The notes: a model not told the origin generated them from the sequence alone. A DNA stretch of 64,000 nt from Marinicellulosiphila megalodicopiae (GCF_045862395.1 NZ_AP023087.1:744001-808000); one strand, 5' to 3'; numbered from the stretch's first letter, positions 1-9,113 are shown. Program-made: numbers and translations.

Positions 1-1003
1 CTAGATCAATACCACAACCATTATCGGTTACTTCTATTTTACATAGAGTATCCGTACAGGTTTGGGTAATATGAATTTCACCAAAATTTTCAATTGCATG
101 GCACGCATTGACTAATAAATTGATAAGTACCTGACTAAGTTGGTTAGGAATGCAATCGATATAACATGATTCTGTGGTATCTAAAATGACATTGGCTTTA
201 TGTTTAATTTCACTGTTTGCCAAATTTAATGCGCTTTTAATTACATACACAATGTCGTGGCTTGTGAATTTATCTTCTTGATTGTATGCGTAATATTTTA
301 AATCTTTTACAATGTCAGTGACACGTTTAATCCCTTCATCAGATTCATCGATGATTTCCTTAAAATCCTCCAATAAAAATTGAATTTTATACACTTCTTT
401 TAAACGTTTTAATAACATTTCATTTTCATCAACATCATTATAACCAAGGGTTTCTTCTATATCGTTAAAACAGGACGCTAGTTTGTCCAAGTTTTTAGAA
501 AATGCGTTCATATTCGTTTTTATATACCCCATCGGATTGTTCACTTCATGGGCAACCCCTGCGGCAAGTTGGCCTAATGCTGCCATTTTTTCGTTAGCTA
601 TTAAATGTTCTTGAGCATCAATAATTTGGTTTTTTTGTTCGATAAAAGTGAGGTTTAATAGAATTCTATGTCTGAATGTTTCTGGACTAAATGGTTTTCG
701 TATGAAGTCAATTGCACCTGCCAGTAAACATTTTTTTTCTACTTCTAAGTCGTCACAGCCAGTCATAACAATAATAGGTGTTTTGTAGTTCTTACAGGCT
801 TCTAACACAAACATGCCATTTTTATCTGGCATTATATAATCCGTAATAATTAAATCATAAGTATCAAGATCTTCATGACTTAAAAAGTCATCAACATGTT
901 TAAATGTGATGACATTACAGTTTTTTTCCAAAATAACCTCAATACAATGCAATTGAGATGGTGAATCATCGATAATAGCGACATAAGGTAAAGGCTCTGA
1001 CAT
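1..1003 (-). CDS. Hybrid response-regulator/histidine kinase (partial)
   Basis: The gene starts at the ATG at 1003-1001 on the minus strand and runs off the window start, leaving 334 codons. The N-terminal ~120 residues form a receiver domain: an acidic pair near residue 11, a phospho-acceptor Asp in the ITDYIMPD motif, then VMTG and a Lys in RKPF. A short linker leads to a DHp helix with the H-box GVAHEVNNP, so the phospho-accepting His is present. An HATPase domain begins with the N-box NLLVNACHAIE and reaches the G1 motif DNGCGID at the cut. There is no transmembrane segment, so it should be cytoplasmic. It is divergent from the kinase at 1213 with about 200 bp between them. The input signal is unknown. 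The family assignment is secure; the pathway is not. Confidence 0.9.
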   Translation of the reverse strand, partial: MSEPLPYVAIIDDSPSQLHCIEVILEKNCNVITFKHVDDFLSHEDLDTYDLIITDYIMPDKNGMFVLEACKNYKTPIIVMTGCDDLEVEKKCLLAGAIDFIRKPFSPETFRHRILLNLTFIEQKNQIIDAQEHLIANEKMAALGQLAAGVAHEVNNPMGYIKTNMNAFSKNLDKLASCFNDIEETLGYNDVDENEMLLKRLKEVYKIQFLLEDFKEIIDESDEGIKRVTDIVKDLKYYAYNQEDKFTSHDIVYVIKSALNLANSEIKHKANVILDTTESCYIDCIPNQLSQVLINLLVNACHAIENFGEIHITQTCTDTLCKIEVTDNGCGIDL

Positions 1004-1212
1004 TGTAAAAACCAATTAGAATATTAATGAATATTTCAAAGTATAGATGGGTTTTTACAGTTTTCTAATTTTAGTAAAAAAAGTTGAAATTGTGGAAACA
1101 TCGAAAATTTTTACTAAGCTTCAGACAAGAAATTTTATATTGGAATTTATGAATAGATCGATTTTCTCACTACTGATGACTGATAAAAAAATATCAAAAT
1201 TGGATTCTGACA

Positions 1213-2799
1213 ATGACTAGCGGTACTAAAAATAGCTGGGTCGAATTTGATACTGAGTTTGTTATCACAAAAATACTGTCTAAAGACAACCGATTACGTA
1301 GTTGTGGGTACCATTTTGGCGATGAGTTACCTCAGCTTGTCATTGATTTTATTAAAAATAAGCTATCTTTTTTTGGTTATCAGTTCGAAGGATTAGATAT
1401 AGAATTAATTCGTCCACAACCAAGTCAGCTTGGATTTAGCGTGTGCGTGTCAGAAAGTTTTAGCTTTATAGAAAATAAATTAGAAAGTATCAGTAAAATT
1501 AATGATACATTAATGGCTTGTCACTCACGAAAAGAGTTGTTTAAACAGTCTGTTTCGGTGTGTCTAAATGATTTAGATGTAGATCGAGCGGGGTTTTTTA
1601 CATTTGATCATGCTAATGGAAATATGCATGGCACCTGGGGAACAGATGAACAAGGGCAACTATATGAAGACTTTGATCTTGTTAAACCCTTGCAGGGGCA
1701 AGATTGGTTATTAGATATGTTAGAAAACCATGAAACTATTCGTATCAGAAAAAATGTAGAATTAGAAACCAGTGGGCGCATAGGAAGTAATGGATGGCAT
1801 ATCAGCATCATTGTTTGGACAAACGATGGCGCTTATGGCTGGTTGTCTTGTGATAATATGTTATTGCATAGACCCCTATATGTTATGCAAAAAGAATTAA
1901 TGAGGATTTTTAGTAAAACATTAACGCAATGGTTTTCAGTAATTGAAAATAATGAAAAGTTACAAAATATTTCAAGTGAGTTGCGTAAAGTACTTGATGA
2001 AAAATCCTCACATTTACAAAAAAATATATTCGAATTAAGTAAAATGCATAAACAGGTACACTCCTTTGAGCGTATAAATATGCTATCCAAATTTACTTCA
2101 GGGCTTGCACACGAAATTAATAACCCCAATAGTTTTGTTATGGCTAATATTTCTTATTTACTCAAGCAAGAGACGCTTATACAAAGTATTGATGAGAAAA
2201 GTGTGGATGAATCGTTTAAAAAATCTCTTTTAATTCTAAAAGATGATTGGGCAGATATCTTAAATGACTCTCAAGAAGGTTTAAAACGAATTAAAAATAT
2301 TATTACTGCATTAGAGCCAATTAATTACTGTATTTCAGAAGAGTATTGCGATATTTATATTATTAGTGTGTTAAATATTATTTCTGAAAAATATAAAGAC
2401 CTGTTAGTGATTAACTTGAATATCCCAAGAGATTCCCTGTTTAGAATTAAAAGTAAAAAAGTAGTAATCGATACAGTATTAAATAATGTTTTCAAGAATT
2501 CATTTGAAGCTTACGAAAAAGATTGTAGCAGTATTGACGATCGTATCGTTGATGTGAATATTAAAGATGAAGGTGGGCAAGTCATGATTTCAATTAGAGA
2601 TCATGCAAGTGGTATAAAAAATGAGGATATTAACCGAATTTTTGACCCATTTAGTACCGACAAAAACGAGCACAAAAGTGTGGGTTTGGGACTGTCGGTG
2701 GCTCAACAGCTTTTGTTAAGTGTTGATGGCAATATTTATGCAAAAATTTGCCCTGTTGGAATTGAAATTATTATCGAGCTTCCAAATAAATCTGAATAG
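1213..2799 (+). CDS. GAF-like sensor histidine kinase
   Basis: This is a 528-residue soluble histidine kinase. Residues ~100-235 form a GAF-like sensor with a GTWGTD motif and a GWHISI...GWLSCDN stretch. A coiled coil follows (~240-285). The DHp H-box GLAHEINNP places the phospho-acceptor at His300. The HATPase domain has an N-box (NNVFKNSFEA), a G1-like DHASGI and a G2 VGLGLS, and the protein ends about 15 residues after that region, so there is no receiver domain. The same sensor motifs occur in the kinase-like protein at 47241-48584, so the two are paralogues. The neighbouring REC-PAS and REC-HD-GYP proteins are plausible phosphorylation partners; that is inference from position. Confidence 0.87.
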   Translation: MTSGTKNSWVEFDTEFVITKILSKDNRLRSCGYHFGDELPQLVIDFIKNKLSFFGYQFEGLDIELIRPQPSQLGFSVCVSESFSFIENKLESISKINDTLMACHSRKELFKQSVSVCLNDLDVDRAGFFTFDHANGNMHGTWGTDEQGQLYEDFDLVKPLQGQDWLLDMLENHETIRIRKNVELETSGRIGSNGWHISIIVWTNDGAYGWLSCDNMLLHRPLYVMQKELMRIFSKTLTQWFSVIENNEKLQNISSELRKVLDEKSSHLQKNIFELSKMHKQVHSFERINMLSKFTSGLAHEINNPNSFVMANISYLLKQETLIQSIDEKSVDESFKKSLLILKDDWADILNDSQEGLKRIKNIITALEPINYCISEEYCDIYIISVLNIISEKYKDLLVINLNIPRDSLFRIKSKKVVIDTVLNNVFKNSFEAYEKDCSSIDDRIVDVNIKDEGGQVMISIRDHASGIKNEDINRIFDPFSTDKNEHKSVGLGLSVAQQLLLSVDGNIYAKICPVGIEIIIELPNKSE

Positions 2800-2807
2800 T
2801 TTGGTTG

Positions 2808-3491
2808 TTATTTTAAATCGTAGATATCTTGAAAATCTTCAAATTTATGTTCTAAATTATATAAAATCATTTTAATAAAAGTATCTAAATTTATCAGGCC
2901 ATTATTTAGAGCGTCGCCTTTTGCAAATTGTTGAATTCTTGCAGAAAAATCGATATTTAATGTATGCATGTTTTCGTAAAAATTTGTGCAATATTCGATA
3001 AAATTAAGTGGCGAATCATTTAATACATAATAAATTGACATATTCGAAATCGCTCTAAAAACGGATTCTTCTAGGGTCGCCATAGGTGTGTGTTGCTGGA
3101 GCATTGGCCATAAGAATTGCGTGTATTGACATCCGCTGCCCGCAGTTGATAAACCAATCAAAGATGAGCAAACCCTAGCGGCACTGGCTTTAGCTTGAAA
3201 GTGTAATTCTTGATTAATGAAAACGGTTAACTCAAATACTTCAATTGAACTGATATCTTTAAAATACTCAGCAATACTTCCTATTGATTGAGCCACTGGG
3301 CAGTAGGGTTTGTTTTGTGTTTGGTATGGACAATGTTTACATTGATTGCATTCTAGCTTTTGCCATTGCATATTCTGAGATTCAGGTTCGATATGGCACC
3401 GATGTTGTTCATTATCAAGTTTAAATACCCATGATGTATTTTCATAAGTAGTGGATGAAATTTTATATTCAATAATGATGTCGCAGGCCAT
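2808..3491 (-). CDS. Uncharacterised Cys-cluster protein
   Basis: This 227-residue protein lies on the minus strand within the signalling island, convergent with the kinase before it (8 bp apart) and divergent from the REC-PAS operon. It has no signal peptide or membrane segment. Residues 32-64 carry Cys32, Cys48, Cys51, Cys54 and Cys64 in a C-x2-C-x2-C-x9-C arrangement that could bind zinc or an iron-sulfur cluster. The rest looks helical with no motif I recognise. Its place between a sensor kinase and response regulators suggests a signalling role, which is inference only. No family is assigned. Confidence 0.6.
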   Translation of the reverse strand: MACDIIIEYKISSTTYENTSWVFKLDNEQHRCHIEPESQNMQWQKLECNQCKHCPYQTQNKPYCPVAQSIGSIAEYFKDISSIEVFELTVFINQELHFQAKASAARVCSSLIGLSTAGSGCQYTQFLWPMLQQHTPMATLEESVFRAISNMSIYYVLNDSPLNFIEYCTNFYENMHTLNIDFSARIQQFAKGDALNNGLINLDTFIKMILYNLEHKFEDFQDIYDLK

Positions 3492-3525
3492 AGTAAATAC
3501 TTTTTGTAAGTTAATGTTTTGATGC

Positions 3526-3552
3526 TTGAAGTTTGTAAAAACTGTCTATACT
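3526..3552 (+). promoter_or_regulatory. Possible sigma70 promoter of the REC-PAS operon
   Basis: TTGAAG (3526-3531) and TATACT (3547-3552) are 15 bp apart and lie about 30 bp before the ATG at 3581. The -10 is good, but the spacer is shorter than the usual 16-18 bp. It sits in the divergent gap between the Cys-cluster gene and the operon. Confidence 0.35.
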
Positions 3553-3580
3553 CAATTGAAGTGTAGTAGGGTTTAATATT

Positions 3581-4345
3581 ATGACTAGTAAAATCTTAAT
3601 TGTAGATGATGAAAGAAACATCAGAAGAGCGTTAAAACGTCTTATAAATGATATTGATGTTGAAATATTTGAAGCTGGAAATGGACATGAAGCATTAGAA
3701 TGCGTGGACAATCATCCAGATATAAAAGTGGTGATATCTGATCAACGAATGCCTAAAATGGGTGGAGCAGAGTTGTTTGAGCGACTTGCGGTTCAGCATG
3801 AATCCATTAAACGTATTTTAATTACAGGGTTCACTGATTTGGAATCAATCCGTTCCACGATTAACGATGGTTCAGTGTATCGTTTGATTTTAAAACCCTG
3901 GGATGATGACGAATTATTACTAAGTGTAGTGCAAGCCATTAATGATTTTGAATTGGCTGATGAAAATAAAAAATTGCATGACAAAATATTAACTATTAAT
4001 AAAGATTTAGAAAAAAAAGTCGATCAAAAAACTCGCGTACTTCAAGTCAATATCAAATCATTAGAAATGTCTAGAAGGATATTGGATGAGCTACCAGTGG
4101 CGATTTATTGTATTAATGAAGAGGGGGTAATAATTGAATCTAATGAAATGTCTAAAACAGTACTTGGCTGTAATGGTGCAATTGATGGATTAAATTATCA
4201 CAATGTATTTTCTGATTCGATGATTCAAGCTGTTGAAACAAATAGCAAAAATAATATTTTGGTAGACGAGCAAAAATGGATGCCCATGCTATCTAGTTTA
4301 AATGGTATTGAGGGTAAAATTTTAATAATGACTAGGGCAATGTAA
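3581..4345 (+). CDS. Response regulator with receiver and PAS-like domains
   Basis: This 254-residue protein opens with a receiver domain: acidic residues at 9-10, phospho-acceptor Asp54 in VISDQRMP, Thr82 and Lys105 in the LKPW motif. A coiled coil spans ~125-165, and a short PAS-like domain follows (~165-235, starting ILDELPVAIYCINEEG). There is no DNA-binding or enzymatic output, so it probably signals by protein contact. Its stop codon overlaps the start of the next gene by one base, which indicates translational coupling. The receiver resembles that of the HD-GYP protein at 5395, including the LKPW/SKPW-DDE motif typical of RpfG-like regulators. Confidence 0.82.
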   Translation: MTSKILIVDDERNIRRALKRLINDIDVEIFEAGNGHEALECVDNHPDIKVVISDQRMPKMGGAELFERLAVQHESIKRILITGFTDLESIRSTINDGSVYRLILKPWDDDELLLSVVQAINDFELADENKKLHDKILTINKDLEKKVDQKTRVLQVNIKSLEMSRRILDELPVAIYCINEEGVIIESNEMSKTVLGCNGAIDGLNYHNVFSDSMIQAVETNSKNNILVDEQKWMPMLSSLNGIEGKILIMTRAM

Positions 4346-4626
4346 TGATGGTGAGTGTGAATGATTTAAACCCAGGTGATATCCTCAATCAAGATGTTGT
4401 TATGCCTAGTGGGCGAATCTTAATGACACGTGGAATGATTCTTACACAATCAATGATTGAATTAGTTAAAAAACGAAATTTCACACAACTAAAAATTGAA
4501 TCACTTAATAAAGACTCTTCATCAATTGTGGATGTAATTTTCACACAAGAAGTGTTAGTAAATGATGCGATGTTCGACTTTAAAAAATACGTACAGCAAC
4601 GAGTCGATTATTATGAACTTATTTGA
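4345..4626 (+). CDS. Small protein resembling the C-terminal module of the HD-GYP protein
   Basis: This 93-residue protein starts at an ATG overlapping the previous stop; a second ATG follows at once. Its core (VNDLNPGDIL...DVVMPSGRILMTRGMILT) has the same spacing of hydrophobic residues, Asp and Gly as the last ~60 residues of the HD-GYP protein at 5395 (IDELRPAMKLARDFVNNKG...). That module is common next to HD-GYP domains in c-di-GMP signalling proteins; here it stands alone. It is the second gene of a tight operon. No catalytic residues are visible, and an interaction or regulatory role is inferred. Confidence 0.65.
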   Translation: MMVSVNDLNPGDILNQDVVMPSGRILMTRGMILTQSMIELVKKRNFTQLKIESLNKDSSSIVDVIFTQEVLVNDAMFDFKKYVQQRVDYYELI

Positions 4627-4630
4627 TGAT

Positions 4631-4646
4631 AGGAGGATAATAGTTG
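4631..4646 (+). promoter_or_regulatory. Strong ribosome binding site fixing a TTG start
   Basis: AGGAGG at 4631-4636 is followed after 7 bases by TTG at 4644-4646. No ATG lies at a suitable distance in this frame, and the protein reads into an HDOD domain straight after, so TTG is the likely start codon of the HDOD gene. Confidence 0.7.
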
Positions 4647-5393
4647 ATAAAACAATGGTTTGAAAACAATAAAGTAAAGTTGCTTGAAATTAATTCTCCG
4701 ATTTTACCTTGTGTACGTGAAGCATTAGTTATGCTTGAAAGTGAAGATGTGAAAATTGACGATGTCGTCAGTTCAATCTCTAAAGATCCGATGTTATGTA
4801 CAAAATTATTAATGATGGCCAATTCGCCTTTTTATGGATTACCCCGAGAAGTTAAAAACTTACAAGAAGTGATTGTTATTTTGGGGGCTTATAAAGTCAA
4901 ATCATTAATTATGACAGGCAGTGTGGATGCTTGGAAAGGTGAGATGGATACAGAGCAAAAAAAAATATGGATTCACAGTTTAGCGGTTGCCTCATTTTGT
5001 CAAAATTTTGCATTGAAGTTAGGTGAAAATGATCAAGAAGCGTATTTAATTGGGCTTTTACACGAAGTGCTTATGTTTAAATTATCATCAATAGATAATG
5101 ATTATGTTGGGGAAATAAATGAATTGCTCGAGTATTGTATGCCAAAAATGTTAACACTGTGGGGCTTTCCTGAAAATATAATTCAGTCAATTTCTCGATT
5201 TTATAAGAAACAATACTTAGAGGGCGATGTACTTCCATTAGCTCATTGTGTCACCCATTCTCTTAAATTCTTTCATAAATGGGACGATACAATAAATATA
5301 ATTGAAAAAGAAAATTTATGTGGAAAAGATTTTGATTTTTGGCTTCACGATTCTAATGAAACTGTTAAAAAAATTATTAGTTTGAGGTATTAG
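4644..5393 (+). CDS. HDOD domain protein
   Basis: This is a 249-residue cytoplasmic protein with a TTG start behind a strong Shine-Dalgarno. The HDOD (metal-independent HD-related) pattern is seen as a Leu-Pro-like start (SPILPC), the DP in SKDPMLCTKLLMMANSPFYG, the downstream ILGAYKVKSLI helix, and LLHEVLM in place of a catalytic HD. HDOD proteins act as signalling scaffolds, not hydrolases. It lies between the small module protein and the REC-HD-GYP gene, with only 1 base to the next start, so all four genes probably form one transcript. It may connect kinase output to the HD-GYP-like protein; this is inferred. Confidence 0.83.
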   Translation: MIKQWFENNKVKLLEINSPILPCVREALVMLESEDVKIDDVVSSISKDPMLCTKLLMMANSPFYGLPREVKNLQEVIVILGAYKVKSLIMTGSVDAWKGEMDTEQKKIWIHSLAVASFCQNFALKLGENDQEAYLIGLLHEVLMFKLSSIDNDYVGEINELLEYCMPKMLTLWGFPENIIQSISRFYKKQYLEGDVLPLAHCVTHSLKFFHKWDDTINIIEKENLCGKDFDFWLHDSNETVKKIISLRY

Positions 5394-5394
5394 T

Positions 5395-6696
5395 ATGAAG
5401 GGTTACGGAATTTTATTTGTAGATGATGAAAAGAATATTCTTTCATCTTTGAAGCGATTGACCCGAGAATTAGGAGTGAATTGTTATTTTGCCAATTCAG
5501 GACAAGAAGGTTTAGATTTATTAAAAGTTGAAACCATTCATATTGTTATTTCTGATATGCGTATGCCAGGAATGATGGGCGACGAATTTTTGAAAAAGGT
5601 AAAAGAACAGTATTCAGAAACCATTCGTTTTTTATTAACAGGGCAATCGGATTTTCAGTCTACAATTAATGCAGTTAATAAAGGAGGAATCTCTCGCTTC
5701 ATTTCAAAACCTTGGGACGATGAATCACTTTTGGGTTTGATAAATGATGCTTTAAATATTTTAAAATTAGAAAATGAAAATAAATCACTTAAAACAAAAA
5801 TAGAAGCACAAAACGTATTGTTATCTAAGTCTAATCGAGACTTAGAAGAAAAAGTAAAAATTAGAACTTCAGAACTACAACAAACTTCAGATATGCTTGA
5901 AATGAGTAATGTTGATATGAAAGAAAATTATCGAAATTTCATTCGATTGTTTTCTCATTCTCTACAATTACGCGCAAGCTGTGTTGATGGATTCTATGAA
6001 ATATTAGATGAAATATTAGTTGCTATGGCCAAATACTTCGATTTAAGTCCAGGTGATACAGAAAATTTACGCTACAGTGGAATGTTGTATGAAATTGGTA
6101 AACTGAAAATTAGCGATGAAATATTAAAACTTCCCTTTACGAAAATGGATGAGCGCCAATTACGTGAATTTAAACGTTACCCAGCTGATAGTGCGGCTTT
6201 ATTAACCAGTGTGCCTTATTTACATGAAACAAGTTTGATTATTAAATCTCATCGTGAATACTGGAACGGAAATGGATATCCAGATCATATTGAAGGGGAC
6301 AATATTTTATTTGGTTCTCGAGTATTATCAATTTGTATTGATTATTTAGAATTAGTGTTTGGTATAAAAACAGGGAAAAGCATCGAAGATGTCGATGCAG
6401 TTAAAATGTTAGAGACCAAAAAAGGTAAAATTTATTGTCCAGATGTGGTTGATGCATTTGTAATTGTCATTAAAGAAATTGACGATAAAAGTGATGGCGA
6501 TTTAATGAATCAGCTTGAAATTGATGAGTTGCGACCTGCTATGAAACTTGCTCGTGATTTTGTTAATAATAAAGGCATGTTATTATTACGAAAAGATATG
6601 GTATTAAGTCGTGGAATTATTGATAAATTAGTGTATCTGAAAAAACGCGATAAAATGGCTTATCATTTATTTGTGTATAAAGATTCAATTAAATAA
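5395..6696 (+). CDS. Response regulator with degenerate HD-GYP domain
   Basis: This 433-residue protein has a receiver domain (acidic residues 10-11, phospho-acceptor Asp54, SKPW Lys105), a coiled coil (~125-180), and an HD-GYP-like domain (~185-330). Active HD-GYP phosphodiesterases carry an HD pair, further His ligands and an HHE...GYP motif. Here the HD position reads Tyr232-Glu233 in GMLYEIGK, the next ligand site is Tyr in KRYPADS, and HHE has become His-Arg-Glu at 286-288, while GYP (294-296) is intact. Several metal ligands are therefore missing and phosphodiesterase activity is unlikely. The last ~60 residues form the module also encoded alone at 4345. It is the last gene of the operon. 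Confidence 0.85.
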   Translation: MKGYGILFVDDEKNILSSLKRLTRELGVNCYFANSGQEGLDLLKVETIHIVISDMRMPGMMGDEFLKKVKEQYSETIRFLLTGQSDFQSTINAVNKGGISRFISKPWDDESLLGLINDALNILKLENENKSLKTKIEAQNVLLSKSNRDLEEKVKIRTSELQQTSDMLEMSNVDMKENYRNFIRLFSHSLQLRASCVDGFYEILDEILVAMAKYFDLSPGDTENLRYSGMLYEIGKLKISDEILKLPFTKMDERQLREFKRYPADSAALLTSVPYLHETSLIIKSHREYWNGNGYPDHIEGDNILFGSRVLSICIDYLELVFGIKTGKSIEDVDAVKMLETKKGKIYCPDVVDAFVIVIKEIDDKSDGDLMNQLEIDELRPAMKLARDFVNNKGMLLLRKDMVLSRGIIDKLVYLKKRDKMAYHLFVYKDSIK

Positions 6697-6722
6697 TAAG
6701 CCGTTAGGTTTCAATATACCAA

Positions 6723-7868
6723 CTAATCTTTAAAAGGATACAAAAACTGACCAATATAGGTTTGAGGTAAAGGTTTTGTTGTGCCGTATTTTTTAGGCCA
6801 GTATTTTATAGGCATATGATACGTACCAAATAATCTATCAAACAATACAGTATGAGCTGCAAAGTTAGTGTCTATTGCTGGTTGGTCACTTGCATGATGC
6901 CAGTGATGAAATTGCGGTGTGACCAAAATAAAACGCAACCACCCAACAGGTAAATCGCTATTTAGATGTATTAAAACTGCTTGAGTGGCAGCAAAAATTA
7001 TATAAGTGTCTACTACGGTTTTATCAGCGCCTAATAAAAATAATAAAAGCATAATCAAGCTGCGTTCAAACACACTGTGAACCATATGGCTGCGTGAACC
7101 TGCTAACCAATCCATGTGTTCAGTACTATGATGCACTGCATGAAATTTCCAAAGTTTTGGATAAATATGAAATACTCGATGACTCCAATATAAAATAAAA
7201 TCGGCACACATAAATATTATTAGAAATTGTAAAATTACAGGAATAGTTCTAATTTGCGCTTGGAAATCTTCATTGATTGCCCAACTAAATTGATGGCATC
7301 CCCAGTTGCCCACCAGCATAAATCCAGTAATTAATAAGTGATTCACACTGAAATAAACCATATCCAGTTTCCATTTCGGGCGCAATACAACCTGTTCTTT
7401 GTATTTGGGAAATGTTTTTTCTAGAGTAATACAGATTATTGCTGAAATGATAAACGCTAAAATTAACCAATCAAATCCAAATGAAAACACATCATCAGTT
7501 GCTTGTTCATAGTTAATGGAATACCCACCTAATAAGTGTGCCCAGCTTGTATATAGCACACCCACAATGGCTAACTTTCTTCGACGTTCTATCACTATAC
7601 AAATAACAGCAAATAATATTGATGCCCACATACCGACTTGCAGCATGATTTTTAAAAAGTCGGGATTGTAAACTTCACGAAGAGTTTGAGTGGTTAAATA
7701 GGTCGGAAACAAAAAACATAGTACAGCTAAAAAACTAAAGACACCTAAAAAACTGCTGATATATCCGGCAAGTTGACCATTATAAAGTGTCATTTCTTTT
7801 TTAGGCATTGCCTCAATTTGGCGTTCACCGTATTGATATTGTTCATTTGTATTTGTTGTATTTTGCAT
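6723..7868 (-). CDS. Sterol desaturase / fatty acid hydroxylase family membrane protein
   Basis: This is a ~381-residue polytopic membrane protein. The three His clusters of the di-iron FA-hydroxylase superfamily are present: HRVFH, HAVHH and HHWHH. These coordinate the non-haem iron centre at the cytoplasmic face. I place the start at the ATG at 7868-7866 because a Shine-Dalgarno (GTGAGGTG, 7873-7880) sits just before it; an in-frame GTG at 7880 falls inside that site. There are about five to seven hydrophobic segments. Substrate (sterol-like, fatty acid or carotenoid-type lipid) is unknown. It is convergent with the signalling operon, 26 bp from its end. Confidence 0.83.
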   Translation of the reverse strand: MQNTTNTNEQYQYGERQIEAMPKKEMTLYNGQLAGYISSFLGVFSFLAVLCFLFPTYLTTQTLREVYNPDFLKIMLQVGMWASILFAVICIVIERRRKLAIVGVLYTSWAHLLGGYSINYEQATDDVFSFGFDWLILAFIISAIICITLEKTFPKYKEQVVLRPKWKLDMVYFSVNHLLITGFMLVGNWGCHQFSWAINEDFQAQIRTIPVILQFLIIFMCADFILYWSHRVFHIYPKLWKFHAVHHSTEHMDWLAGSRSHMVHSVFERSLIMLLLFLLGADKTVVDTYIIFAATQAVLIHLNSDLPVGWLRFILVTPQFHHWHHASDQPAIDTNFAAHTVLFDRLFGTYHMPIKYWPKKYGTTKPLPQTYIGQFLYPFKD

Positions 7869-8111
7869 GATACACCTCACTAATAATTACTGTTTAAATT
7901 ATATGAAGTTAGTACTTGCTTGGCTGTAGACGTTTATCTGAACTGGTTTTGCATAAATGCAAAGCAAAAAAGGAGTTTTTTGAATTTCGATGGCGTTCTG
8001 ATTTGACTGGTTGCAAAATCGAACGTAAAACAAGCGTATGTTGTATTTGTCATGCTAACAATAACGTTAATCTACTAATTTCAATCGTCATGAATTCAGC
8101 TTTGTTTCACA

Positions 8112-8138
8112 CATAAAAAAGGTCGCTTAAAGCGACCT
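8112..8138 (-). terminator. Rho-independent terminator of rpoH
   Basis: The palindrome AGGTCGCTTTAAGCGACCT (read on the minus strand, 8120-8138) is followed by a T run on that strand. It lies 28 bp after the rpoH stop. Between 7869 and 8165 I see no gene, only this terminator. Confidence 0.85.
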
Positions 8139-8165
8139 AATATATAACATGATTGTGGTTTTTGA

Positions 8166-9041
8166 TTAACCATCAAGATCAGTCATTGCCATAGCTTGTT
8201 TCATTTTTTTCATGGCGTTTTTCTCAAGCTGTCTGATACGTTCTGCAGACACGCCGTAATCAGCAGCAAGTTCGTGCAGTGTTGATTTCTCATCATGCAG
8301 CCAGCGACGGTTCAAAATGTCTTGGCTGCGCTCATCTAAGCCTTGAATTGCTTTGTAAAGCTGAGCTTTGGAGTTATCTTCGTATGCATTAGTGGCTACT
8401 TGCTCTTCAGGGTTGTAGCGATCATCCATTAAGTATTGTGATGGAGCAAACGCTGCAGAGTCATCGTCATCGTCAGCACCGCCATCAAATCCTGCATCAA
8501 ATGCTGAAAGCCGTGTTTCCATTTGGTAAACCGCTTCTTCTTTAACGTCTAAATCTTTAGCAATTGCCTGGGCTTCTTTTTGTGACAACCAACCTAAACG
8601 TTTCTTTTTACCGCGTAAATTAAAGAATAACTTACGTTGAGCTTTCGTAGTGGCCACTTTAACAATACGCCAGTTACGTAAAATAAACTCGTGAATTTCA
8701 GCTTTGATCCAATGCACAGCAAAAGAGACTAAGCGCACGCCAACTTCAGGGTTGAAACGTTTAACCGCTTTCATTAAACCCACGTTGCCTTCTTGAATTA
8801 AATCGCCTTGATTCAATCCGTATCCTGAATAGCTTTTTGCAATATGGACTACAAAACGTAAATGAGAAAAAATTAGCTCACGCGCGGCAGTTACATCACC
8901 GTCATAATAAAGGCGTTCGGATAATACTTTTTCTTCCTCAGCAGTCAAAATCGCAACTTGACTGATTGTTTGAATATAAGAGTCTAGGTTTTGACCTGGA
9001 GACATGGTTTCAAACATTCTTGCTGGTAATTTAGTGCTCAT
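8166..9041 (-). CDS. rpoH: RNA polymerase sigma-32 factor
   Basis: This 291-residue protein is the heat-shock sigma factor. Region 2 reads GDLIQEGNVGLMKAVKRFNP, and the RpoH-specific box QRKLFFNLR distinguishes it from RpoD/RpoS. Region 4.2 ends with a helix-turn-helix (ADYGVSAERIRQLEKNAM). An acidic insert (GGADDDDD) lies between regions 3 and 4. The start follows a GAGG Shine-Dalgarno. Upstream is ftsX, the normal gammaproteobacterial neighbour, separated by ~175 bp that contain a promoter. Length and motifs match the family. Confidence 0.97.
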   Translation of the reverse strand: MSTKLPARMFETMSPGQNLDSYIQTISQVAILTAEEEKVLSERLYYDGDVTAARELIFSHLRFVVHIAKSYSGYGLNQGDLIQEGNVGLMKAVKRFNPEVGVRLVSFAVHWIKAEIHEFILRNWRIVKVATTKAQRKLFFNLRGKKKRLGWLSQKEAQAIAKDLDVKEEAVYQMETRLSAFDAGFDGGADDDDDSAAFAPSQYLMDDRYNPEEQVATNAYEDNSKAQLYKAIQGLDERSQDILNRRWLHDEKSTLHELAADYGVSAERIRQLEKNAMKKMKQAMAMTDLDG

Positions 9042-9085
9042 TTTCTACCTCAATATGAAAAAACATATTTATTAACGCTTCAAAG

Positions 9086-9113
9086 AGTATATAAAAAATT
9101 TTCATAAAATCAA
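9086..9113 (-). promoter_or_regulatory. Probable sigma70 promoter of rpoH
   Basis: On the minus strand TTGATT (9113-9108) and TATACT (9091-9086) are 16 bp apart, about 45 bp before the rpoH ATG, in the gap between ftsX and rpoH. The spacing and AT-rich spacer fit a housekeeping promoter. Confidence 0.5.

Noticed and set aside
7916..8116. 66-residue frame between the hydroxylase and rpoH
   Set aside because: It has no Shine-Dalgarno, odd composition and runs into the rpoH terminator; probably chance.
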